This document shows, piece by piece, positions 49,018 to 61,100 of a DNA stretch of 64,000 nt (the stretch's first letter is position 1; each line of letters begins with the position of its first letter). Location of the stretch: NCBI RefSeq assembly GCF_037975245.1, contig NC_092579.1:11452678-11516677 (forward strand). The letters are read 5' to 3'. The notes beneath the pieces were generated by a model. That model had not been told where the DNA came from. It saw nothing but the letters and a program-made list of their open reading frames with translations, and searched no databases. The position numbers were made by a program, and so were the translations under genes. This DNA is from Apostichopus japonicus (taxonomy: Eukaryota; Echinodermata; Holothuroidea; Aspidochirotida; Stichopodidae).

Positions 49018-51211
49018 GAAACCAATCGCTTTGTTTATATTCTCTGTGCGGTGGTGTGCGTTCTCATTCCACTGTCACTGAGAACGGTGTTACCGAACGA
49101 AGCAGAACTGGAGATCGACGTGAAGTCTTGGGTCACATCCGAAGATAGTCATTCTTTAACAAGCAGGTCTATAGCTTATATATGATCAATTTTCTCTTAT
49201 TTTTCTATACAATCATTATGTATATACATCAGCATGTTAGCTTAGTAATCAGACTATATAGCCTTGATGTTAAAACATAACTTTATCAACCTCCGTCGGC
49301 AATCTCCAAAATTTGTAGATACTTTTACCCACCCAAATTTTTTTTTTTCTTCAAAATGGTCGGTTGTCTCAACGTATAAGGTACCTGTTATAAGTATTAT
49401 TAATCATAAAATAACTGCACTTACACAAAACTAGCACAAGATTATCAAATAAATTATGATCAACTTTAATATCTGTAGAGGAGGCCTTATTGTATTATAG
49501 TATTTTACAACAACGAAAGGAAAACAGCTTGTGGGTGATAAACCCAATCTCAGGGAGGTTGATCGTTTCTTTTCTGCAATAGTATACAAATAATGAATGG
49601 TTATGAGTGCGATAGTGCAAATATTTCATGAGTTGAAAGATGGAATGTTCCATTCAACGAGGTGCAGCCGAGTTGAACGGAACAAATTACATCTTTCAAC
49701 GAATGAAATATTTGCACTATTGCACGAATGGAAACCAGTCATTATTTGTTTTATACAACACCTTCAAATTTGGATATAATTGGATGTAAAATGCACTCAT
49801 ACAACAGATTGTTTTGAACAGACAGGTTTCTCTGCTCTCTTACCATTGAAAAAGTGCTATCAAAAAAGTATAACACATGGTTCTATTTCATAGAGTGCAA
49901 TAGAGCGGATTTTGCATGCAATCGACGAGCAATTGACCAATCAAATGGCAGGAATATAATTAGGTGTTGTATAATATGTGTTATGTGTATATGTCAGAAT
50001 ATCAATTAATATGCAAATAATGTGCAAAAAGTGTTATGCTATATGATATCGTAATAAACGATGCACAATAATAACGTGTATAATAAATTGTTATTCACAA
50101 TATAAAACATCCGCTAAATTATTCACTTCATTAATTGTTTTTCTGTTTTATATAAGCTTCAACATATTCTTTTCGTTTTCCATACAGACATACCTTAACA
50201 GGAAGCCAATTCAACCAATCATATAATGGCTTCCAATATAAATGTCAACCTTCAATTTGTTCACGTCAAGAAAATGTTGTGTTCATCAAAACTCATAAGA
50301 CCGGTGGCACGACCGTCCAGTCCATCATGTACCGGTATGGATACATTCGGGACCTTTCGTTTGTCATTCGGAGAACAAATGAGAAAAACGGACACTTTCG
50401 GCACATGGAACTTACAAAAGATAGTCCAAAGAAAATGTTTTTGCCTCTCCTCGATACAGGAACATGCTCATTCCGAGGTTACAATATGTCAGCTATCCAC
50501 GTAGTCCATAACTGGGAAATCTTTGAAAGCTTTATGAACCCGGGTACCAAATATATAACCATTTTACGAGACCCCGTTTTTCAATTGCGCTCAGCATTTG
50601 TATTTTTCAGTCTGTACAAGGGAGTAAGAGGTATAACGATTGAAAACAAACTGTTGAATTATATGAGGGGAAACTCGTGGAAATGGCAAGTCTACGGTAA
50701 AAACAGTCAGTCGAAAGATCTCGGTTTGAAAACAGAGTATTTTGAAGATGAAGCCAAGATTAAACTATTTATCAACCAGTTAGACATAGAACTCGATCTG
50801 GTTCTCATTCATGAATATTTTGATGAATCAGTTGTTCTTCTGGCAAGAGAGTTGTGTTGGAATTTAGAGGATGTCGTTTTCACTATCGAAAATAATCGAA
50901 GTAATCACAAACCAAACCTGGACTCCGAATTATTGGATAGCATTCGGAAGTTTAATCATGCGGATGTTCTTCTTTATGACCATTTCAATCAGACATTTTG
51001 GAAGAGAATCGAACAACAAGGACCTATGTTTTGGCGAGATTTGGAAGAGTTTAGAAAGCTACAAAATAAGACTATGTACAAATGTTTTAACAGCTCAACC
51101 ATTCCTGAAGATTACGTTTCTGGACATAATATTTCTGATTATTGTGATCGATACACGGGTGGCTTATATCTCTTTAAAAATGTTTACAAAAGGCAACATA
51201 AGACGTGTTAA
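49018..51211 (+). CDS. Galactose-3-O-sulfotransferase family protein (GAL3ST-like), first exon missing
   Basis: GAL3ST enzymes transfer sulfate from PAPS to the 3-OH of galactose on glycolipids or glycans in the Golgi. Exons 49018-49166 and 50188-51211 join in phase 2 (AG|A) to give 390 residues. The first exon encodes a short tail and a hydrophobic type II anchor (RFVYILCAVVCVLIPLSL). The second holds the PAPS 5'-phosphosulfate loop FIKTHKTGGTT (visible residues 82-92) and the 3'-phosphate motif TILRDP (174-179). It also has the family signature LVLIHEYFDESVVLLARELC, followed by WNLEDVVF, and then FNHADVLLYDHFNQTFW. The stop is at 51209-51211. Vertebrate members are about 400-480 residues, so only a short N-terminus is missing: the frame enters 49018 in phase 0 behind an AG acceptor, with a stop upstream, so ATG must be in an earlier exon. 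The 49167 donor (GTCTAT) is weak. The substrate cannot be assigned. Confidence 0.88.
49583..49973. mobile_element. Foldback MITE with TATACAA ends, copy 2 (inverted relative to copy 1)
   Basis: 391 bp, starting TATACAAATAATGAATGG and ending AATTAGGTGTTGTATA, collinear with the reverse complement of 29683-30078. It lies in the intron between the two GAL3ST exons. It may use a TA target (TA-TACAA...TTGTA-TA), but TA flanks are part of the motif, so this is not proven. Confidence 0.75.
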
Positions 51212-53090
51212 CCTTTGTCAGCATAAAGTTTTTTCACCTGATCAGATGCAGCTATACTCCAAGAGCGGTAATAAGACCGCTTATCTGAACATCCTTATGC
51301 CAAGTGGTATTAGAGGTTATATATGAGTATTCAAAGAGGTCCTGCTATGTATGAACATTTCCAGTAGACATTCTGCAGCATAGGCATATACAACTAAAGT
51401 ACGATGCCCAATGTCTTATCTAGGTATGTTACATGTTAAGATAACATAATAGCGAGGTTGTGGAGTAACATTATGGAGACGTTAATGTGCCGTCAAAAAT
51501 GTTGAGATCATTTTTTTGTAATATTACCAAATTCATTACTTTGCTGTAAAATATCAAAATGATGATATTCCGATGCGAGCTTAAATCATTAATGATTATG
51601 TGACAAAATGTTGAATTGACGAAGTTTAAAAGTGATCAGTTTATCGTATTGACACAAAAGATGTTTGCATCATTTTGACGGCACCTTAACGTTTCTATAT
51701 ACATTATATAGTACAGCAGGTTAGGTTTCGCCGACTCCTTTATAGACTTGTTCATATAGTCTTCAATCAGACGCCTTTGATACCAAAGTTTAGTTACAGA
51801 TATGCATGCTGTAATTTAAAAAGTGATACTTCATTTGATCAAATTTGCATAATATTAACGTATGTTGGGCAGCACCTTCGTTGGCGTGCGCAAAGGGGTG
51901 TATGTGTGTGCTGGGGGAGTGGGAAAGGGCTCGGTCATCGTCAATCGCGGAAAAAAACTTTTAAATAGTTTTTTCTCTAACCTAAGCAGAGGGTATATTT
52001 AATATCTGAACCAAAACCAACCCTATTCGAAGTAAAAAGTGTAACTTAACATCAACCAGGCTGGGGTAAAAACAAGCATAAGCTATACTTGACGATGGAC
52101 GGAGAATGTGAAGTAAGCGTTTTGTTTCGAAACTAAGGAACTCGTGATACTACAATGGACCATGAATCTCCAATTGTTACATGTTTTAAAAGCCCTAAGA
52201 ATGAAATGAATGAATTACGGTGCTGCCAGTTCATGACTTTGAAAGTTGACGTAGCCAATTACGGGTTGAATTTTGGATAATTCGGCAGTTTTGTCGGCCT
52301 CATCGTCCCAGGAAAGGGGATTGTTATTAATTATTTTTTTTATGATAAATATTATTTACAGATATTGTTACAAAAAATAATTGAAATTTGATTTAGACTC
52401 ATGCAAATTGTGGGTATAACTTATATGTTATCGATCTGTTGCATCAAAGAAAATTTTAATTTGAATGCTACAAAGTATTTTATGTTATAATAAGATTGAT
52501 GTTTCTTTTATAAATTCTTTCGTTGCATTTATAGATTTGAATTTGGGATCATTTGTTTATATGTTACCTCATTTTTGTCAATGGAAGCTATGTTATCTTC
52601 ATACTTAAAATTATCGCTAGGCTACTTTAATTATGTCATGGCCCATAACAAATTATTCACTCTTTATTACACTGTAATTCGGTATAGACCCGCTATAGTA
52701 GAAATTGTTAATTTCGTTTCACAAATTCTAATCCTTTAACTGAATTATTTGTCTGCTATTATAAGATGCAATTTTCTATTCGCATGAATAACAGATTTAA
52801 TTCTTGTTAGGTTACAGAAGATCGTCACAATATTATTGGTTTGTCACGTATCTAAGCATAACAGTTAATATGCATATAATAATATGCTTGCAAAACGAGG
52901 AAATTAAGAATGCACTTAGGAATAAAACTTAAGAATGGAATCTTCACGTCAACCACAGAATCTTACTCTTTAAGAATGATATGCCATCATATCTGTTTGG
53001 GAGACAAATTAAGAAGAATTTTTATATTTTATTCCCGCCCTACTAGCTGACGAGTAGGTCCTTCTTTCCCTTCCCCTTTCGAAGAGCTGA
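51212..53090. other. GAL3ST 3' flank and AT-rich intergenic DNA
   Basis: No gene was recognised. It should include the GAL3ST 3' UTR; an AATAAA lies at about 52921, but I cannot tell whether it is used. Short open frames are non-coding in composition. Confidence 0.4.
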
Positions 53091-53114
53091 TATACACACA
53101 CTACATTAATCTTT

Positions 53115-53187
53115 GTATATAAATATATATAATATACATATATATATATATACATATATATTTATATAAAAATATATATATATAGAT

Positions 53188-53232
<45 letters not shown>

Positions 53233-53252
53233 AATATATATATATAGATAGA

Positions 53253-53322
<70 letters not shown>

Positions 53323-53376
53323 TATATAAAAATATATAAACATATATATATAAATAAATATATATATTTATATATC
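53115..53376. repeat. Long (TA)n-rich microsatellite
   Basis: Nearly uninterrupted TATATA with TTTATATA and AGATAGATA interruptions, about 260 bp, followed by a poly-C run at about 53424. Confidence 0.95.
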
Positions 53377-53429
53377 ACATATTCAAAAAATTAAAAGGAG
53401 GCCTGACATTTAGTTATCTATTTCCCCCC

Positions 53430-55620
53430 CCCCCTACTATTCAAACACAGGGGAACAGGGTTGGGAGGAAAGGGGAGGGGAAGAAGGAATCACCAGGATT
53501 TTAACCAAAGAAGCATACAGAGCATACTGTATTTAAGCAAGGAAAGGTAAATCAGTGATATAAACTAGTTCATCCTTTCACTTGATTTTGCATGGAAACA
53601 GTGTCCTTTAAATACAGCAATTATTATTTTATTTTATTTTATATTTATTTCTCACTTTTGACGTTCATTCTTTAACAGTGATTACTTACCAGTTAAATTG
53701 AGCTAGAGATAGGAAATTACGCTGTCCGGTTAATGAATAAACTGCATGCATGGTGTACAGATATAACTGTAAAGTTGAACTTCACAAGTTCAGCCTGTGT
53801 TCGAAGTCCTCCAGTGAGACTACTGTAGTTCTGTAAAAATAAAAGAGATGTCAAGAAGTTAAATGAAAAATCAGATGTGTACATCCCATTGGTATCATAG
53901 GAAAAGTTCTATCTGCCATAGTTGAAAACCCCATTTCAATATCTTGTAACCTATTTTGCCAGGATAAACATTTTCAACTACTTCATGAAGTTGGATCAAA
54001 GAAGAGGGTCTGTGATTTCGTCAGGGAAAGTGCTCATCAAAAGTAAAACTTGGGCTATTATAATCGTGTTGAGTTGAGTTATTCTTGGTACCTGATACAT
54101 TTGGAATGATCGCTTAGCTGTCAAAGTTCTCTGTTCTTTGAATTTAATCAAAACTTATATCCTTTTTCCTCCTCCCCCTCCCCCCTTTTTTTAAGAAATG
54201 TTTCTCTCCTTCTCTCTCTCTTTGTGGAGAAATGATTGACATATTACACAGAAAAACAAAGACATTTTTAGCTGAATTGCCCTGATGACGTCATTCTCTT
54301 TGATGTTGCCAGATGCAATTTACAAAGAATATGCTTTGCAATCAATTTTAGCAACCAGAAAATCCTTTGATGTCTGACATATGAAGGGAGCAAAATATTG
54401 AACAAGTCTTAGAGAGATGTAAATATTAATTCAATGTTGTTTTACAGATCATGTGAGTTAGGGGGTTTGTTACCTCTTATAGTATACCATACATAAACTT
54501 CCATGTTGCCTTAGAATCACCCACTGATATTATAAAATTGCGAATAGTGAAGCTAATAGGTACTTCTTACCAAGTAATAAGGACTGTCAATTTGATACGA
54601 GAGGCAGAGTATAAATAGGACAACTTTAGAAGTAATTTTGCTTGAGATATATTTTGGTCTTCATAATCATACAAAAATGTACTTACTATAAAACAACATA
54701 TGTTTCCTTAATAATAGCACACTGTTCACTAACAAAAAGAGGTACCGTACTTGTAACTTTTTGAAAAGGGCCACTAGAGAAGACTGGACACATTTGGACT
54801 CGGTCTTGGGTAAATGGTGGGATTGACTACAGCACTGTTGGTTCTGAAGGAATAGAGCAAACTTTTTGGATAGAACGGGATTTAAAACACTGCAGTGAAA
54901 CTAATATTAGCAATATTATTTAGTATTTTACTTTATAAGTCTTAAGCAACCAACGAGCCGGAACTAGCAAATATCCAGCTATATGATTGCCATGCATGCG
55001 AGGCATTGTGACTTATATATCATAATCATCAACAAGAACCTAATGAATAAACGAATCCAACTTCAAACTTATCGAATTTGCATAATTGTTTAATTATTGT
55101 CACATATATTAATCGTTTAGAACCACGTTTCTTGTAATAATGTTTTAAAATGATTTACAATTGATTATTAAAATTGAGAGAGAAATAAAGAAAAAAAGAA
55201 ACACACTTCAAAAACAATATGTTGTTTTAGCTATTACGGCAAACCTATAACCATGGGATGTGCGTACAGGTATGCTTGATAAACAAGATTTACTCAAACG
55301 ATATCTTAATTAATTATCTGAAATGTAGTTTACACACACATAGATGAACTCTTATCATATAATATGGATACTTAACTACAACGGAACTGTAGACTATCAA
55401 TTGAACTGTAATCATTTATATCATTAACCTCCTGTATGTATATGTAAACATGAACTTTGTCTCTCCGTGTGAAACTTCGATAGTAAAGATAACTATTACT
55501 ATAAACAAGCATATTATAGGTCGAAGTCCTAAGTAGACGTTACTTACGTGTGACCACTCCACTTGTATACAGTATTTAATCTATCTTACAAGTTGAAGTT
55601 TTGTCGCAAATGGAGATACT
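53430..55620. other. Intergenic region, no gene recognised
   Basis: AT-rich DNA with several pyrimidine tracts (for example 54165-54230). I found no conserved coding segment or structured element on either strand. Confidence 0.4.
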
Positions 55621-55639
55621 GTTATTTGGTTAATTGAAC

Positions 55640-56165
55640 ATTATTTGTAAGTATAATGTAACGTGATTGTCTACATGTTTCTCGAAGCGAGGGTCTTAAT
55701 GCAATGTTAGAATGGCGATGCCGCTATCCAGTTAATTGTACGTTAATCGTAAGTACGTATAATGTTTTCTCGGAAGCGAGATTATGATCTCGTCTGCGTT
55801 ACCTGTATGACTGTGCAGCTGTTTTATATGTGGATAATTATCGTCGCAATAATGGAAAGACTGTCATCCAGCAAATTAAACATTTATTGGGAATTCAAGT
55901 TTTAAATTGTTTCTTTGTTTCTAGGAAGCGAGATCTTGATCCATACAATTGTTCAGCTCATCCAGTTGATTCAGAATACAACAGTTACCATTATTTGTAA
56001 GTATAGGTCTACTTTAACATTATATATATGTTTCTATATGCATGGGAGGCGAGACCGTGATCCAGTTAATGCAGCAAACTTATATAGGCAGCGTTGACTA
56101 TTTATTGTAAGTATATAGGTCTATTATTTAACAGTGTTTCTATTGGAAGTGAGATCTTGATCCAA
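55640..56165. repeat. Degenerate ~100-bp repeat family carrying GTAAGTA...TTTCTAGGAAGCGAGATC
   Basis: Several diverged units share TTTGTAAGTATA, a 30-45-bp AT-rich stretch, then GTTTCTAGGAAGCGAGATCT and TTGATCCA. Examples start near 55645, 55746, 55910, 55995 and 56105; a further unit is at 57245. Each unit looks like a donor and an acceptor of a tiny intron, but no reading frame connects them. Confidence 0.65.
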
Positions 56166-57235
56166 TCAGCTTTTCAGCTCATCCAGCGTGTCACAGGACA
56201 CCAGTATGTAACCCTGAGGTTCCCGGATCCTTAGTAAGCTAAGATACTGTGAGAGACTATCAATGCTGGGAAGATGACAATCCGGAGTATTTTAAGTTTT
56301 GTAGTGTATTGCTCTTCCTTTCTGTCTATTTACAATATGTACAGAGATGGTGGTTAAGTACACATCAGAATGTCACACTGATAATTGGCCACGAGCCAAC
56401 ACATACATATAGGCCATGCCTATATACTCTGGATGTCATAAACATCACACTAAAACCCTGTAATGGAAATAGAGAAAACTCTTCTAATCTGTGTTCATTC
56501 ACACATCAAACATTAACCATTGATCCTAAACACAAAACTTCGAATATTGTAACATACATGTAAATAAACAGTATCTTCAGCCAGGTTGAATCTTCAATAT
56601 AATCATTTTCCTTTCATTTAGTCTACTCATCTTTTTGTTTACCTTTTCATAAATTCATTTATAAAATTATCTTCTTCACCTACTTCCCCTAAAGGACACC
56701 AAAGGGCTTATTTGAATCAAAAAGATTAGAAATTTTACTTACAGGCTCGAAATCTTCGTAACACCTGGTTTTCTACCATTAAGTCTTTGGTCAATGTAAC
56801 CTTCTAGTACACCTAGAATTATCCTCTTTCTCCACCTCTCCCCCCCCCGCCCCCCCCCCCTCTCTCTCTCAGAGATGAAGCGCAACTGGCCTGAATTTGC
56901 ATAACATTTCATAAAAAACAAGGTTCATTCTTAATAAAAGCCTAAGCACTACATCTTAGATCCCAGTACCATTCACCCACTGAGATTTGAGAGAAAATGC
57001 CAAAAGAACATATTTCCCTCTCCCACAAACACAATGGACAAACCCTTAATTAAGAGGATAGCTTTGTTGAAAAAGTCAAGAGCTTCTTAACTGCTGAACC
57101 AGTAGTGACTTTATGACACTTAAGAAAACCTAATAATGGAATAAAAGTATGTATTTACAAACGCCTTTTCCCATAAGAGGACAATGACCCCAACGTTAAA
57201 TGGACTCTGTGACACAACGTATATAGGCAACATTG

Positions 57236-57440
57236 GCCATTAATTGTAAGTATCTAGGCCTATATTAATATTGTCTATATGTTTCTAGGAAGCGAGATCT
57301 TAATCCATACAGATTTACATATGTGTACATATTCAATTCTATAGCTTGTCTTAAGGCTATTGTCGGAATTGAATTCAACATTAATGATAATGACTTGAAC
57401 AAATTCAATGTTTTTCGGAATCGAGACAATGATCTCTTCG
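57236..57440. repeat. Further units of the GTAAGTA...GGAAGCGAGATC repeat
   Basis: ATTGTAAGTATCTAGGCC followed by ATGTTTCTAGGAAGCGAGAT, and a decayed unit with TTTTTCGGAATCGAGACAA near 57408. The interval 56166-57235 between the arrays has no recognised gene; a 104-codon open frame at 56249-56563 shows no known features. Confidence 0.55.
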
Positions 57441-58126
57441 GTAATTTGCCTGAATGTGCAGAGTTAGCAGTTACATATAGGTAGCCAGCTTATAAATCTA
57501 ACAGCTTCTCGTGTGAAAACGTTTTGAAAGTTATAAATCAAGCTGATTCCACCAGGCAGCTGATAAATACGGATAAACACTAACTAAAACTAGATTTTGT
57601 AATGAGAATTAAGTGACCAGCCAACCTACCAAAGTTGCCCCAATTTTCAAATGTGACCTTAACCTTTTGACCTTTGACCTAAATTTCAACTGCGCCTGGG
57701 CTACCACCTACTACTACTACCATCCTGAAATATATAGCAATAAGTTTTTCAATGTCATGTTTAACATAAAATATATATATATATATTATGTTGTTCTTCC
57801 ATATTTACTACGTTACTTTTTAAGACAACATAATCACGAACCTGTCAAGATTACCGCACCATAGTTTATGAACGATATTTTAATTTTAAGCTACAACCTT
57901 AATATGTTTGACTAATGTTAATTATTTCTCATTATTGAAGGTGACTATAACAGATCATTGTCGAAACCCCTTGGCTCAAAGTACCTTTAATGGATCAGAT
58001 AAACAGAGTTACACGCATTAAAATCTAACTGTAATTCCAACCAACGCCCTCCTGTTTGAAGGGTTGGATTCATATTACGTGTTCTTCACCATATAGTACT
58101 ATTATAAACGTATTGCTCCCCGAACG

Positions 58127-61100
58127 ATGACGGAGAATCCGAAGCAGCCATCATTCCTATCAGCTGTTCTGGTCGTTGGAATTATCTGTGTTTTAATGTC
58201 TCTGGACTGTAGTTGTGGTAAGTTGCAAACACTGAGGTTTCTTGAATTTAGCACAGGATAAACCCAGTGGCATTGGCAGCTATATGGTTGGGCCCGAGGA
58301 TAGTGTTAACAGGCTCCCTTTTTCCTACTCACTATAGATTACGAAAATAAGACAATTTCCATCATGTTTTCTTAGCTGCCATTTTAACCGTGGCCCATAT
58401 AGCTGCAATTCCATACATATATGTACTTATATAGTGTTGGGCAAAAATAGTTGTCCAAATCTTTTTAGAGTGTGGTTGGAACGAAGATATAACATTTGTT
58501 CAACGAATGTCATTACTATAAGAATGCAAGTTTTATACTCTTGTGCAGAATGATCCAAATGGAAACTACCAACAACAACAACAAAAGTGAGAAAGAGAAA
58601 AGCCACATACCATATTTTTTTTTGGGGGGGAGGGGAGGGGTGAGAGGGGGGTATCATATATCTTTCCTATAATAATCGACTATGACATCCAAATACATCT
58701 GCTTTATGATTCTACGGCAACTTATTGAAAAAGAAAGTTTTGACTGAACAAACAGATAATTTTAACATTACGTCATCTTCCACAGCTGAATTGTCGCCCG
58801 TCTTCGTGGGTTGTGAAGAAAATGTCAACTGCACCATGAAAGCAGGTATAACGGGAACGTTAAAGTGTGACGTCATTGACGTTACCCAAACTGCAAGTCT
58901 CAGCATGACAGCAACGAGTGCAAACATGAATATTTATTACCAGAGAGAGACGATTGTTACAAGTGAAGGGGTCACAAACATTTCCCTTATTTCAAATTAT
59001 ACTATAACGTCTTCCAGTTGTGGGAGTCCTTTCAAAGTAGTTTGCAGCTTAAATGGACACAGAGAATTAATTTCGATCACCGGTAATTCTTCGACCAAAG
59101 CGGAACTTTTTATGGGTAAATTATATATTAATTATTTTTTCATTTGATATAGAAATAAATTCAATTCGAAAATAATATTTTTTTGAATTCGATGTCAACA
59201 TTTACGATAAAAATTAATGCATTTCACTTCTATTGTTTGCAGAGACTTTACGTCACCTACCAGCTGTTGATGCAGGTCATTAAACGCTAATAAAAGAACG
59301 ACTAAATTAACACTCCAGTTGATTATAATTTCTTTGTCTCCCCGAGACACAAGTTTGATGCTCGCTGCAGGTTCTAATCCGCATTTGCTTTCTCATTTAA
59401 TAAGAAGTATTGCAACATCCTGATCCTATAATCGATGTATTTGCTTTAGGTTTTTTTTTTATTGTTTTCTGTTCGTTTCAGTCCCTCCTTGCGTCCAGGA
59501 GAGAAGTCTCACGCTTGAAGCAAAGGTCGGGCTTGTTGCTTTCACATTATTTCCGTTTCTATGGATATTTACTCTCATCACAGTTTTGCATATGAATAAA
59601 AGTAAGTTCATATAAGTAAACATGTTTCGGCTAATTGAAAATCTCCTTGGCACGATTTGATGACCGTTTCTCGAAATGGAGTTCTGTCTGAGCTATAGCA
59701 GGAGGTTCGGTAGGTTAAAACGATGGTGTTGTGGTGCAGGTGTTGGTGTTGAATAAGAGGAACAAGAATGTAGTCGTGATGTTTATTTAGGTGTTCATTA
59801 CTGAGGATGGAAGTGATTAATAAGGCGGATTGGCATAGGATTGCCCTGCCTCATGATCACAACAGCATGAGGCAACATGAGGCAGCATGAGGCAGTATGA
59901 GGCAGCCTGAGGTTATGTTAAACACACGCACAATGAAGTAGCCTATCATGAAGTTACTTCCTTCGAGTGATTGTAGTATATGTTCAAATACACAGTGCAG
60001 ATAGTTCTTCAACCTTTAAAAAGGGTCATAAAATGTTAGCTATCTTTTCTCTTTCGAAGAGCCTCGTGATATTTATTTTAATACCGTCATCATCACATGG
60101 TTACAGTAACAAGGTGAGGAGACTAGGGTTAAGAGTTATAAGTTGGTTTGGTTTTTCGCGCCCAGGCTCTATCTCACCTATTTAACAAAGTAGCCTACCA
60201 ATGGTTTACTTCACATATATATGATTTCTGTATAAAAGGGCAACGGTGCTTATTAGTGATCAGTAATTACAGTCTATTATGAACATTGTATTGTTTTATG
60301 ACCGGTATATCTTGTTTACAGAAACAATTCCAGTTTTTCTTGGATGCAAAGCTAGCAGGTAAGGACTTTTCCGTAAGGATAGGCTTTCTTCCCTTTCATG
60401 TGAATCACATATAGGGACATGATTCTAAAGGAATAAAGCGTCACTTTTTGTGGTGAAATAAAGATGTGTCCATTTCTAGGTAAAAAGTTGTTTCAGCGTA
60501 TGGTATGATGCGGGTATGATTTGCCGATAAATTAACACTATAGGTACTGTCATTAAAAGTTGAACTACAGACTCATGCATAAATAATACATTTTATTATC
60601 CCTCCCCATGTAATTTCTTCTCAGCTCCCCCCCCCCCCCCTCGAGGGGTTGCGGAGCTAGATTGGTTTTGTGAAGAAGCTAAAACTCAAAATAAGTGACT
60701 CTTACATAAATTATAAATGCTTACTGTTGATAAAAAAAATATTAAAGTACCCTCTATGTAATATTTTAAAGTCAAATTAACCTTTGTTGTTGAAAAAAGT
60801 CACTTTGTAAATAAATTGAATTAATGTAGTGCATGCATGTTGTTAGAAAATTTAGAGAAACTGTAATTACAATTTGCCCTCTTGTTGTAAAACATTGAAA
60901 TACTGGAATTTATGGTACAGAATGAACACATTATCAATTTTGTTGTGGTTAATGATAACTTTGTTGTTTGCCCTCTGAAATCAAAGTGATATGTCGTACT
61001 GAACCTCGACTTTATTATTCTTCTATTATTCTTCCTTCCGTTTAGTAACCCTAAATCAAAGGAGTATTACTTGCTACGACCCAGACGTCTAGCTAATCTG

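Noticed and set aside
50226-50504. 92-codon plus-strand frame starting at an ATG near the sulfotransferase exon
   Set aside because: Wrong frame relative to the PAPS-binding motifs; the real frame enters through the acceptor at 50187.
56249-56563. 104-codon open frame between repeat arrays
   Set aside because: No recognisable features, no clear splice context, and it lies among degenerate repeats.
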